From assembly GCA_015499985.1 (NCBI GenBank), contig JAAAUF010000044.1:21632-85631 (forward strand): a stretch of 64,000 nucleotides of DNA, in the 5' to 3' direction. The DNA is from Haplosporangium gracile. Taxonomy: Eukaryota > Mortierellomycota > Mortierellomycetes > Mortierellales > Mortierellaceae. The notes under the pieces are model-generated. The model saw nothing but the letters and a program-made list of their open reading frames with translations. It did not search any database and was not told the DNA's origin. Shown here piece by piece: positions 37,940 to 47,710 of the stretch. How positions within the stretch are numbered: the stretch's first letter is position 1; the number at the start of each line of letters is the position of its first letter. Both the position numbers and the translations under genes were made by a program.

Positions 37940-40221
37940 ATGGACTCACCTTGCCATATTCCTCCTCCTCCTCTTCTTTTTTTTTTCTTTGTCCTCATCA
38001 TCTTCATTCCTAATCTACCCTTCATCGCTTTCATTCATTCATTTTCCTCTTTCATTCCTCAGCATCCATTTTCAGCAACCTTGTCCACATCAGCACGAGT
38101 CATATCAACGAACAGCAAGCCAAGAGTTCTTATTGTGGGCGGAGGTCTAGGTGGCCTTATGCTTGGCGGTCTTTTGGAGAGGAGCGGGGTTCCATACACC
38201 ATTTTTGAGCGCGTCGCCAAAGCTAAACCCGTCGGTACGACCCACTGTTCAGATAACCATATTACATCCAGACAATCATCGACACTCGCTCCTCCACACA
38301 CTAAATCTAACGACTCTCCCTTCTTATTTTTTTTTCTTGTTGTAAATAGGCGCAGGGATGCTGATTGGTCCCGGTCTTCTTTCCACCTTTCAGCAGCTGG
38401 GGATCTATGAAGAGTTTCTTGCCATTGGCAAAAAACTCTGTCGTACCAACACCTACAAGGAATCGCTGGAAAAGTACAGGCCCACCGACACAACACCCAT
38501 TGAGGACTTGTAAGCTACACCAACCATCTTTTTTTGGTTCTTGGACTCCCGCAACAGTTTCTCATCTTATTTGCTCACAACATGGGTTTGGAGACTAATG
38601 AGCATTCTATTTTCTATTATTGTTTGGTAGTACCGGGTACTTGCACCATGTTGTTGCTCGCCCAACGTTGTATGACCTACTTCTTAAATTGGTCCCTACC
38701 GACAAGATCCATTTCGGGAAGCGAGTTCTCAACATCACCGAAAAGGACGACATAGTTTCGGTGCACACGTCTGACAACGGTGTATACGAGAGAGACATTG
38801 TCGTCGGCGCGGACGGTGCCTACAGTGCGGTTCGTCAACGCTTGTACGCGAAATTGAAGTCCGAGGGCACTTTACCCCCTGAGGACTATGACGAGCTTCC
38901 CTTCAGTTGCACATGCTTGATCGGTCAGACAAGACCGTTGGATCCAGAAGAGTTTCCTATTGTTAATGTCCCGGATTCGCAGTTCTTCACTGTTCATGGC
39001 CACTACAAACCGTTCACTTTAAGTTACGTATGTATATACAAATCGTGAAGACATCACGATGTGGCAGAGATAGAAAAACTTGGCCTCATATGATGCATTT
39101 GCCTCTTTTCTTCCTTGCTTCCTAGTGGAGTGTGCTCTCTACGTCCCAGCGTACATTATGCTGGTTTGTAACCAATCAGTTGGATAAACAAACAGGCAAG
39201 GAAGCCGCTCAGCAACGATTCAGAAACAATGAGAACTCTTGCTGGGGAGGCATTCCGACGCAATCGATGTGCGACGAGACACGGGATTTTGTTCTGGAAC
39301 TCAACGACGGAAAGAAACGAACCATGGGCGACCTTTATGACTTGACACCCAAGGAGTTCATCTCTAAGGTTATGTTCGAGGAGAAGGTGTTCAAAACCTG
39401 GTATTACCGTCGCTACGTCCTGATCGGCGATGGTATGTTTTCTCTTGGCTGCTGCGTTTCATTCTTTCGACCTTCTCATTTCGTCGGGAGCAATTAAAGT
39501 AATAACTATTTATTTTTCTGTGCACATTCTTTTATAGCATGTCACAAACTGCACCCAGCTGGGGGGCATGGTAATGCATCTGTTGATTTACCTTCTCGTC
39601 GTTATGAATTGTATAGCGGTATACTCGGCACGTTGTTAAATACGACCTTGTTTCCTTCCCTTCCTCCTTCTACTTTACACAGGCGCAATTGCAGCGATGC
39701 ACGACGCCATGGCGCTTGCCAATCTCATCTACGCCATGCCAACCAGGACATCAGAGAATATCGCCAGGATATTTGAGGAATATAAAAGTGAACGTTATCC
39801 TGCGGCGGTGGACTGTTACAAGAACAGCAAGATGATGGGAAAACTCATCGACAGTGGGTTCGCGGGCACCTTTGCGCTCTTTCTTATGACCAAAATATCC
39901 CAATGGATATGGAGGCTCGTGGTACGTATTTTTACATGTTCTTCTGGCTATTTTTTTTTGTCATACGTTTCATGAGAGGATGGAGATAGACCGCTGCAAT
40001 GACACGATACACTAACAGCCTACCTTTTGTTCATTGTGTATCGTTTGATTCCTTCACAAAAGTTGGCCCAGACGTTCAAATTTCGTCCCCAGATAGGGTT
40101 CCTCGAGCCCGTTGCTGTCAAAGGTAGCGTTACGCTAGTTCCTTCACTCAGCGAGAGGAAGGCGAGGGCTGTCTTTGAGAAGCGCCAGCAGCGATCACAG
40201 CACGCTACTGTCACCGTTTAA
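37940..40221 (+). CDS. FMO-F: class A FAD-dependent monooxygenase with new N-terminal leader
   Basis: There are seven exons: 37940-38234, 38350-38509, 38631-39027, 39126-39432, 39538-39570, 39683-39921 and 40063-40221. The frame is open and gives 529 aa, about 55 longer than its sisters. At the place where copies B, C, D and I start, this copy has ATA (38102-38104) instead of ATG. The nearest in-frame upstream ATGs are 37940 and 37895. The added segment is strongly hydrophobic (LLFFFFVLIIFIPNLPFIAF) and could act as a membrane anchor or signal. The exon 3 donor at the family position reads TT; the next GT is 9 nt downstream, adding Leu-Ser-Tyr. The FAD motifs are present but varied (GGGLGG, GADGAYSAVRQ, LIGDG, ACHKLHPAGGHG). 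It may be a membrane-bound enzyme, or a gene at the first stage of decay. Confidence 0.78.
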
Positions 40222-41295
40222 TTTACAACGCGAATAACTGATCGAGCTGGTGGGTTGATGGTTCTCGGTTCACTAATAATAAAGTGGTATGGCCTGTGTG
40301 TACCTATTTTTTCTTGGCGCAAGGATGTCAAGGGGCGTCTCTCTTTCTTCATTTTTGTGCTGCGAACACGATTCTGCGAAGACCCATTGTGGAGAGCTCA
40401 ACTCGTGAAGAGTCCTTATCAGTGCTGGTCCATGGTCTCTAATTGGGTTTGATTTTTGGGGTGCGATTGCAAAACAATGAGGGAACGAAAAGGACGAGGG
40501 AAGTGNNNNNNNNNNGGGGGGGGGTGAAAGGGGACCTATCGAACTTTACTTCTATTTACAAAGAGCGAATTCCAGTATAGCTGAAAAAAAGTAAACGAAG
40601 AGTAAAGGGGTGACTTGAATGGGGGGAACAAAATGCAAGGAAAGTGCTGATGTTTCTTCCTGTTTCAACAACTTTCATTACATTAAAGTGGCAAGCACTG
40701 TTATAGTGCCAGCACAGCACCGCCAGCATTTTCAGAATGCGCTGCGGTCTCTCTCTCTCTCTTTCTCTCTCTCTTTCCATCTTTTCTTCTCTCACTTTCT
40801 CCTTCACTCGTTCGCACTACGTTCGGCTGCAACAAAATAAAAGGCGGGTATTGGATACCAATACTTTTCAAACTTCTTTTCTCTGTTAATTTTTTAGTGA
40901 CTGTTCGCGCATTCCTAACATCAATTGGCTCGTTCGAAAGATCAAGAGCCTAATTGTTGCGAGAGGTACGCTCACTATTGTATTACAGTCGTTACGGAAT
41001 TTTGTTGTGGGGCGCTTTGTGGAGCTAAATTTGTGACGGTAGTTTTGTAGCTGCAATTAACAAAAACGCCAACATTTAACAGCCGTTGTAGCTTCAAAAG
41101 AAATGAGGAGAAAGCACGGATCCTCATCAGCTGGAATTGTGTCTCTTTCTACTCGTCAGCAAAGGGATGCCCGTGTGAACAGATGCATACCCTCCCCCCT
41201 CACTTCGCTAGATGCAGGTCAACAAGACACCCTACACTGTTTTCTATTGCTGACAAAAATGTGGACTGACGTGTTTTCCCACGCCTTTTTTATTC
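40222..41295. other. Intergenic region with assembly gap
   Basis: No gene is visible between FMO-F and the GST. It contains the N gap, a G-run and a CT-rich stretch near 40748-40800. Confidence 0.5.
40506..40515. other. Assembly gap (10 N)
   Basis: Ten Ns are followed by a poly-G run. The true length of the missing sequence is unknown, so array copy number between FMO-F and the GST is uncertain. Confidence 0.99.
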
Positions 41296-42199
41296 TTACG
41301 CAAGGTTGAAGGTTCTGGCGAAATCAATGTCGAACACGCCTTGCGAAAACCTCTTGCTCATTGTCTCGGACGCGATAGCATAAGCCTCGCTCTTGCGATA
41401 TGCCGCATATTTGGGATGAGTATCGACCAAGCTCTTCAACTTGAACAACCTAGGGGCCTTCTCCTTATTCAACACATCCTTTAAGGGCCCCATGCTGATC
41501 ATGTTGTCAAGCACAAAGCTCGTATAGACGTCTGCATGGGTAAACTTGTCGCCCACAAGATGTCCATTATCGCCATTCTTGATCAACAGCTTCTCCATGA
41601 CTTGGATATACTCGGACAGCTTCTTGGTCTTGAGCAACTCGAGGATCCCCACATGAGCATTATGATCCATATGGGGAGAAGCACGGAAGATCCACAGCTT
41701 GAACAGTGACTCAGACAAGGAAAGAGCCTCGTTGTGCCGGACTTGGTCCCAGAGACTCTCAGGAAGCATGTGGAACTTTTGGGCAATGTACTTTTCCATG
41801 GCGGCGACCTCGCCGATCTCGAGGACTTGGCCATTGGGAAACTTTTCCTTCAGGACAGGAATGGTACCGTAGGGGCACTTGGCTTTCTGCTCCGGGGACC
41901 ATGCATCGAGCGGAATCATGTTGTCCTCCCAGTCGGCGCCGGCTACGCACAGCAGGGCACGAGTGGACAGGCCTTGACCATGGACCTAGTCAGTGAAAGG
42001 GAAATAGAGCGAGATGTTTGTGTGTGTGCGTATAAATGTGTGCATGTGCAAAAAAGAAAGAGGGAGCGGGCCAGGGCCGCTTATGTTTGCCAATATATAC
42101 CGGAAAGTAGGTGTAGACAAACTTGCCGTCGGTGCGCGCGGCAAGGGCAGAGAGTTCCGAAGAGCTGAGGTCGGTGGAAGCAGCTGGAGTTTGGTGCAT
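41296..42199 (-). CDS. Sigma-like glutathione S-transferase
   Basis: There are two exons on the minus strand, 42199-42101 and 41985-41296 (phase 0, 115-nt intron), giving 262 aa. The N-terminal thioredoxin-like domain starts with FVYTYFPVHGQGLSTRALL, where the Tyr in TYFPV is the likely catalytic residue of sigma/alpha-type GSTs. GTIPVLKE contains the cis-Pro of the glutathione site, and a Glu-Ile-Gly stretch (ILEIGEVAAMEKYIA in outline) follows. The C-terminal all-helical domain is complete, with the family block VGDKFTHADVYTSFVLDN. The enzyme conjugates glutathione to electrophiles in the cytosol, or may act as a peroxidase or isomerase. It lies inside the monooxygenase array but on the opposite strand, so a joint detoxification role is an inference from proximity. 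Confidence 0.88.
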
Positions 42200-42262
42200 G
42201 GTTGTTATGGATTGGGTGAGTTGTGTGTTGTTTTGAAGATTTGGTGTGTGCGTTTATCCTGG

Positions 42263-42270
42263 TATTTATA
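42263..42270 (-). promoter_or_regulatory. TATA box of the GST gene
   Basis: On the minus strand the sequence reads TATAAATA, about 64 nt upstream of the ATG at 42199. Confidence 0.5.
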
Positions 42271-43400
42271 CCTCTTCCCGGCTTCTTTTTCCTTTCATCT
42301 CTTCTCACGCTTTTTACGCCAAGATGGCCGAGACGTCTTTACGCGCTAGACTAAACATGATCATGTTGCGGCACTTTTTATTTCATAGGGTCCAATAGGT
42401 CCAACCGCATTCAGCGGACGACTGCATCAAGGCGCGGAGCTGACTAGAGCGAGCGGAGGGCTGTATGTGATTTCTTCCTGTCATTAGCGGGATACATCCA
42501 CTTCGTCCATGCGGACGCGTCCTCAGTTGAACGTTCTTCCGCTTTGGGGATGTGCTGCGCAAAAAAATTGTTTGGTTTGTTTGTTTATCCAGACGCCTCG
42601 CTTGCTGCGCAAATCGCAAATAACTATCAACTCGCCTGCCACCATTCTGAACGTACTACACCTTGATATATCCCTTTTGACAAAGCAGGTCCGCTCAAGA
42701 AATTGTGTCTAATGCATCACCCAGACCTCTTGCAATCCATCATGCCTTGTCCATGCAAGAGCCTTCTCTTCCATTCAGGAGACCCTGTCGCTGTCTCCAC
42801 ACCAACGACAACGACAAACGCACAATATAGACCCTTGGATGTACTGGATACGCCCTCTGGATGGGAGTTAGTTGTCGCAACTCAATGAATCAATTTCGAA
42901 AGTATTCTATGCTATCGTTTCAAGGAATGTGTGAAAACAACGGCCGACTCACTCCCAGAGATTATGTCTTTCGCCTATTGCCCTATTTTCTGTTTTTTTT
43001 GGGGATCTTGGTGATGGACACAAACAAAGAGCAGTTCGACTCGTTGGTGGCGGGGGTACCTCAACTGTCCTACGTAAAAAAAAAACCAAAGAAAAAAAAG
43101 TCGCGTTGCGTTTCAAATTGCCCATTGTGTATGGTAGAAAGATGGCCTTTTTTTTCGTATTTTGCCAGAAAACGGCTTGTAGGTGAAATACCGCAGAACG
43201 CAATGTTCGGATGAACCTAAGTTACGAATGCAAGAGACACAAGCAACACACAAAAAGGATTTGAACTCCGACCTTGCACAAACAAAAAATGTCTGGTAGA
43301 ACATCGTTGGAGTAAGGGCTGGAGCAAAGGCAAGGAAATCTCAAAAAATTTAAATTGGGCAATTTAGCCTGCTTTCATTGATATGCTTTCATCCAACAGC
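42271..43400. other. Intergenic region 5' of the GST
   Basis: I see no gene that can be supported. Short ORFs on both strands have no recognisable motif. Confidence 0.4.
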
Positions 43401-43416
43401 AATCTCCTCTTGCCGG

Positions 43417-44330
43417 TGCTAGTTCTCCCTCGGATGACGATAGTACTCTTCCACACTCTCATCACAAAAGGACTGCCTCTTCCGCCGGATCCCATGTTTC
43501 GAGAAACCCTCCGCCATAGCCGCAATACACAGCTCGCCGATCAGGAAGGCGGACCAGACATAGGTCACCACAGAGTGAATGACTTTGGATCGACAATAGA
43601 CAGCTGCGCTCTCGTCATCGCCACATGATCCATTTTTCCGAGCACCAAGGTGTTTCCTTTGGGCGACCCCCGCGGTTGAGCCTGCTCCCGATGTAGTATC
43701 CCATTGTACTCACCTTTGTGACTGCCTTGTACAGTTTGTTTCCTTCCCGTTGGTACAGAAGGCAGGGTTCATAGGCAGGATTGTAGAGTAGCTGTAATAC
43801 CCTCAACCGGTAGCGAATAAAGAGAATACGAGTCTGTGATGCACTAAAGAAACACTTGTCAGTTCAACTGCAATACGTGAAAAGAGACAAGGAGCAAACA
43901 AGCAATCTCAGGTGCACTTCAAATACTGCAGTAAACATGCGATTAATTAGACTACAGAGCCGTCACCATATCCGGACAAAGGGCGCCGAGAACATTGCTG
44001 CTGGTGTTGGTCCCGAAAGGATTGTGCTCGTTCACGTCGGAATCGATGTAGAAACATATGTAAAAATGGGTGTCATCCGAGAAGACGGAGGTAAGGGAGG
44101 AGAAAATGACGAAGCATTGTAGGTAATGGTATTTTTGCCATGGATAGGCTGGTATTCTCCAACCGAGGGAGGAGTGTTTTGTCTGCCCATGGGTGGTTTG
44201 AACTGTCTTGCAAGCCAGTAGAGGACCAGGATGGTGAGGCCGAGATTGAAGGAGACGCGGGAGAGCGTGTACTGTACATCCACGCGATTTACTGTGTGAT
44301 TGACGTTGTTTAGCGTCCTGGGCTCGTTAG
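43417..44330 (-). pseudogene. Degenerate membrane-protein gene
   Basis: The minus strand shows several protein-like pieces in order. The first (about 44320-44100) runs from NNVNHTVNRVDVQYTLSR into a hydrophobic helix FNLGLTILVLYWLARQF. The second (43843-43714) is ASQTRILFIRYRLRVLQ followed by NPAYEPCLLYQREGNKLYK and ends at a GTGAGT. The third (about 43680-43565) contains LVLGKMDHVAMTRAQLSIVD. The fourth is a helix, VVTYVWSAFLIGELCIAAMA, and a basic tail ending in TAG at about 43417. The pieces do not join cleanly: a 32-nt gap is too short for an intron, and the third and fourth lie in shifted frames. I do not recognise the family. A related copy of the second piece lies inverted at 50098-50329. 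Confidence 0.4.
43738..43958 (-). repeat. Inverted duplicate segment, copy 1
   Basis: The reverse complement of this stretch matches 50098-50329, by eye about 85-90% over 220 nt, with one short insertion in the second copy. It covers an exon-like piece and its upstream acceptor from the degenerate membrane-protein gene. Confidence 0.8.
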
Positions 44331-45012
44331 GGCCTCTATGCGGTGCTTGTTGCTGCCATTATTGACTGTTGACTGTTTGTAATAAGTCGCCCATGGACAA
44401 ATATCACACAAGATCTGAAAGAGGGAAGGACGGCACAAAGGACTAGGGAAAAAGTATACCTTTTTTTAAACTTGCCGGTATATATATCGCCTTGCATTTT
44501 GCTTCACTTTTTCCTTCTCTTCTCAACGCACATGTACCCTACCAGGTCTGTTGTTTTTTAGTAGAGTGTGAGCTTTGACCAACCCATTAGTGAGCGACTA
44601 AGTCCGCGGAGAGAGAAAGAACACCTTCTTGAAATAAAGCTCTTGTACTTTCCCAGAATCTCTTTTGAGTTTTTTTTTTTTTTCGGGTTGACACAAACCA
44701 ATGCAATTGGCCATCAGCGTTTGTTTATGTAGTTTGCCATCTTTGCTCTTATTCTCGTACTAGTTATACCACAATGAGCAGCGCAAAGAAGCGATTGAGG
44801 CTTCTTCTCATAGGCTTTTTTGACGCCGCTTTATATGCCAAGGGAAGGAAAGGATGAAAAGGAGATGATAAGCGATAACAAATGAATATAAAAACTGAGA
44901 GGTGGAATGTTGTCGCACAAACGGAGCAGAGAAGAAAGAAAGGAAGCGGAGGGTCATGGAAGATAAACTGTGGGTTCGAAGAACATACTCATTCATCTAT
45001 TTTCCATTCCTC
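44331..45012. other. Intergenic region upstream of FMO-G
   Basis: I see no gene. AT-rich promoter-like sequence passes into the hexamer repeat of the FMO-G leader. Confidence 0.45.
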
Positions 45013-45017
45013 ATCTA

Positions 45018-45081
45018 CCTCCTCATCCTCATCCTCATCCTCATCCTCATCCTCATCCTCATCCTCATCCTCATCTTCATC
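45018..45081 (+). repeat. (CTCATC)n hexanucleotide repeat in FMO-G leader
   Basis: About nine copies of a CTCATC unit lie 40-100 nt upstream of the chosen start of FMO-G. In one frame the repeat encodes Pro-His dipeptides, open into the gene. In another it encodes Ile-Leu. Confidence 0.9.
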
Positions 45082-45119
45082 ATTCTCATTCATCTACAAC
45101 AACTGAATCTCTTCCCTTC

Positions 45120-47092
45120 ATGTGGTCCGTACCTCCCGACAGATTTCCAGAAGTACCAGAGGATTGTTTACCTGAAGGCTCCGTGACCAACAAGCCGACT
45201 GTGCTTATTGTCGGCGCAGGTCTGGGTGGCCTTATGCTTGGAACCTTGCTCGAAAAGGCCAATATCCCCTACTACATCTTTGAGCGAGCCTCGTGTGTCA
45301 AGCCCTTAGGTACCGATTGAACCATACCATTATTCTTTTGGGCCAGTGCAAGACAGAGAGAACGACATTGTTTCTAATTGACAACCTCATATTTTTATGC
45401 TATCCCCTGCACTGCTACAGGCTCCGCGATTAACATTGCAGCGCCCATTCTGCCACTCTTTGTGCAAATTGGCATTTTTGACCAGATTGAGGCTTCTGGG
45501 AAACAGTTCACTCATTCGACTTGTTATCGGGAGGGCAAGGGCGAGATTTTCACGACCGACTACAGCCCTATCAAGCAATTGTAAACACAGTATTATTTTG
45601 CTTGCCTTTACCTCCATGTCGCCTCAATATGATGGCTCTTAACCGCTCGTTGTTTTCTAATGGTATCGTTTTTGGGATGACTTTTTAGCACGGGCTACAA
45701 GCAATACATTATTTCTCGACCTGTCCTCTACGACCTCATCTTACAAAACGTTCCCAGTCACAGACTCTTATTCAAGAAGCGTGTACTGATGATTTCTGAG
45801 CACAAGGACAAGGTTCGCATCCAAACCGGCGACAACTGCATCTATGAAGGCGACATCCTTGTCGGAGCTGATGGCGCCTACAGCGCGGTCCGTCAACGAC
45901 TGTATGAGACCCTGAAGGGGGAAGGCAGGCTGCCCGATTCGGACCAGAAGGATCTCCCATTCAGCTGTACGTGCTTGGTCGGTCAGACTAGACCCTTGGA
46001 TCCCACAGAGTTTCCAATTGTCCAAGAGGCTCTTTGCCAGTTACCTTCAACACTCTGTGACAACAAGCCCTTCTCGGTAAGTTGATGCAAACAAACAGGA
46101 CTGCGATAAAAAACGCAACAGTAGAGGAATGCAATTTATCCCTAACCGATGCTCTCATTCTTCGCCTTTCGCACTTTTCAAAGTACGCTCTGTTCACAAC
46201 AGCCCAAAAAAACATTTGTTACGCAGTTGTGCATCAATTGGATGCCAAAAGCAGTAAGACAGCCGAGGAGCAGCGGTTCCGTAACAACGAGAACTCGGAG
46301 TGGGGTCCTGGCGCTGCCCAAGCAATGTGTGACGAGACGCGCGACTTTCTTCTTCCGATCCCTGGTGCTAAAAAATGGACTATGGGCGACTTGTATGACC
46401 GCACCCCTCACGACGGCATCTCCAAGGTGATGTTGGAGGAGAAAGTGTTTAAGACCTGGTACTCAGGCCGTATTGTTTTGATGGGCGATGGTAAGCTATT
46501 GACCTACGGTTGTGAATTAAAGGGTCATGCTATTTCAGTCTCTCATTTCTACACTTTTTTTTATTCTAGCCTGCCATAAACTGCACCCGTCAGGAGGCCA
46601 TGGTAATGAAAACTTTTGACGTGGATATGGCAAAAAAAAACAGAGTGTAAAACCCCTTGTTCTAATACCTTTTGTTATCTTCTTTCCCTTCTTCATATCA
46701 AAATAGGTGCTGCGGTAGCGATGCACGATGCAGTGGCACTAGCTAACTTGATCTACGCCCTACCCAACAACACTTCCAAAGAGATCCAACAAGCATTCGC
46801 CGAGTACAAGGCAGAACGCATGCCCCATGTCATGAGCTCGTACAAGAGCAGCAAGATACTGGCCAGGAGCTCAGGAATGGACTTTGGCGGGAGCATGGCC
46901 TTGTTTTTTTCCAAAAACATCCCTCAGTTTGTTTGGAACGTGCTGTGGAAGAGCATGGTCAAGAACCGACCTGTTGCTGGGTTTTTGCCTAAAATCCCCT
47001 CCAAGGGGGCCATCCCTGCTGTCGAGTCGGCTAGCGAGCAAAAGGCGAGAGCTGCGTTTGAGAGGCGCAAGGCGAACGTTCATGTTGTGTGA
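45120..47092 (+). CDS. FMO-G: class A FAD-dependent monooxygenase
   Basis: There are six exons: 45120-45309, 45421-45580, 45689-46076, 46184-46490, 46570-46602 and 46707-47092. The frame is open and gives 487 aa. The FAD motifs GAGLGG, GADGAYSAVRQ and LMGDG with ACHKLHPSGGHG are intact. At the position of the usual start ATG this copy has GTG (45183-45185). The first upstream in-frame ATG (45120) adds 21 residues, and the frame stays open further up through the hexamer repeat. Exon 4 begins with Tyr rather than the Trp of most copies. The last exon is uninterrupted and encodes a segment around LWKSMVKNRPVAGFLPK, as in A, H and I. AATAAA follows at about 47158. It is the closest relative of the pseudogene just downstream (both read ITKFTTAQ/YALFTTAQ-like at exon 4 and HQLDAKSSK). 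Confidence 0.87.
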
Positions 47093-47710
47093 GATGAAAG
47101 AGAGAGAGAGGGGGATGGAGGGCGGTTAATGGGGGGAGGAGTTTGGCCTCGGAGCCGCAATAAAACATAATTGACAACGAGAGAAGTGATGAACAGTGTG
47201 CGAGAAACCGATTGTTTGTACCGTTGTATTTTTTTCGAGTGGAAATGTTGTCGCATCGACAAGAGAACAAAAAATCACAGACAAAGACAGTGAGCAAGAA
47301 AAAATGCGATTGTGTACAGTACTTCCCGAAAAAGAAGTTGAGAGCAAATGTGAACACAGAGGAGATGGAAGGAGTAAAAACGAAGGCAATCTGCTCTTCA
47401 TGCACATGTAGTTCTCCGACTTACTGTTGGGGAGGATTAATAGCTCAACAGATGTGTAATTGCAAAACAAAAACATCACTGGTGGCGAAAACATACGATT
47501 GGTGCAATGCATGATTTTTGCTCATAGAAAAAGAGAGAGCCACAGTAGAATGCAAAGCGCTCGGTCGCCGTCAACATTCACTCTTTGTTTACTTCACTCC
47601 TTCTCTTCTCTCTCTTTCTCTCTCTCTGTCCTCATCGCATTCTATTCCATTCCATGTTTTTTTTCTTTCTTCATCAGACATTCATTCACCCTCATCACTT
47701 AACAACTGCA

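Noticed and set aside
43255..43375. Possible tRNA: a T-arm-like GGAGTTCAAATCC on the minus strand and a D-arm-like GGTAGAAC on the plus strand
   Set aside because: The two arms are on opposite strands and the T-stem does not pair. No cloverleaf forms.
43714..43843. Joining the membrane-protein pieces through a 32-nt intron at 43682-43713
   Set aside because: The frames agree, but 32 nt is too short for a spliceosomal intron, so the locus is treated as degenerate.
44882..45106. ORFs encoding Ser-rich, Ile-Leu or Pro-His repeats
   Set aside because: They are three-frame readings of one CTCATC repeat. Only the frame joined to FMO-G could be translated, and even that upstream part is unlikely.
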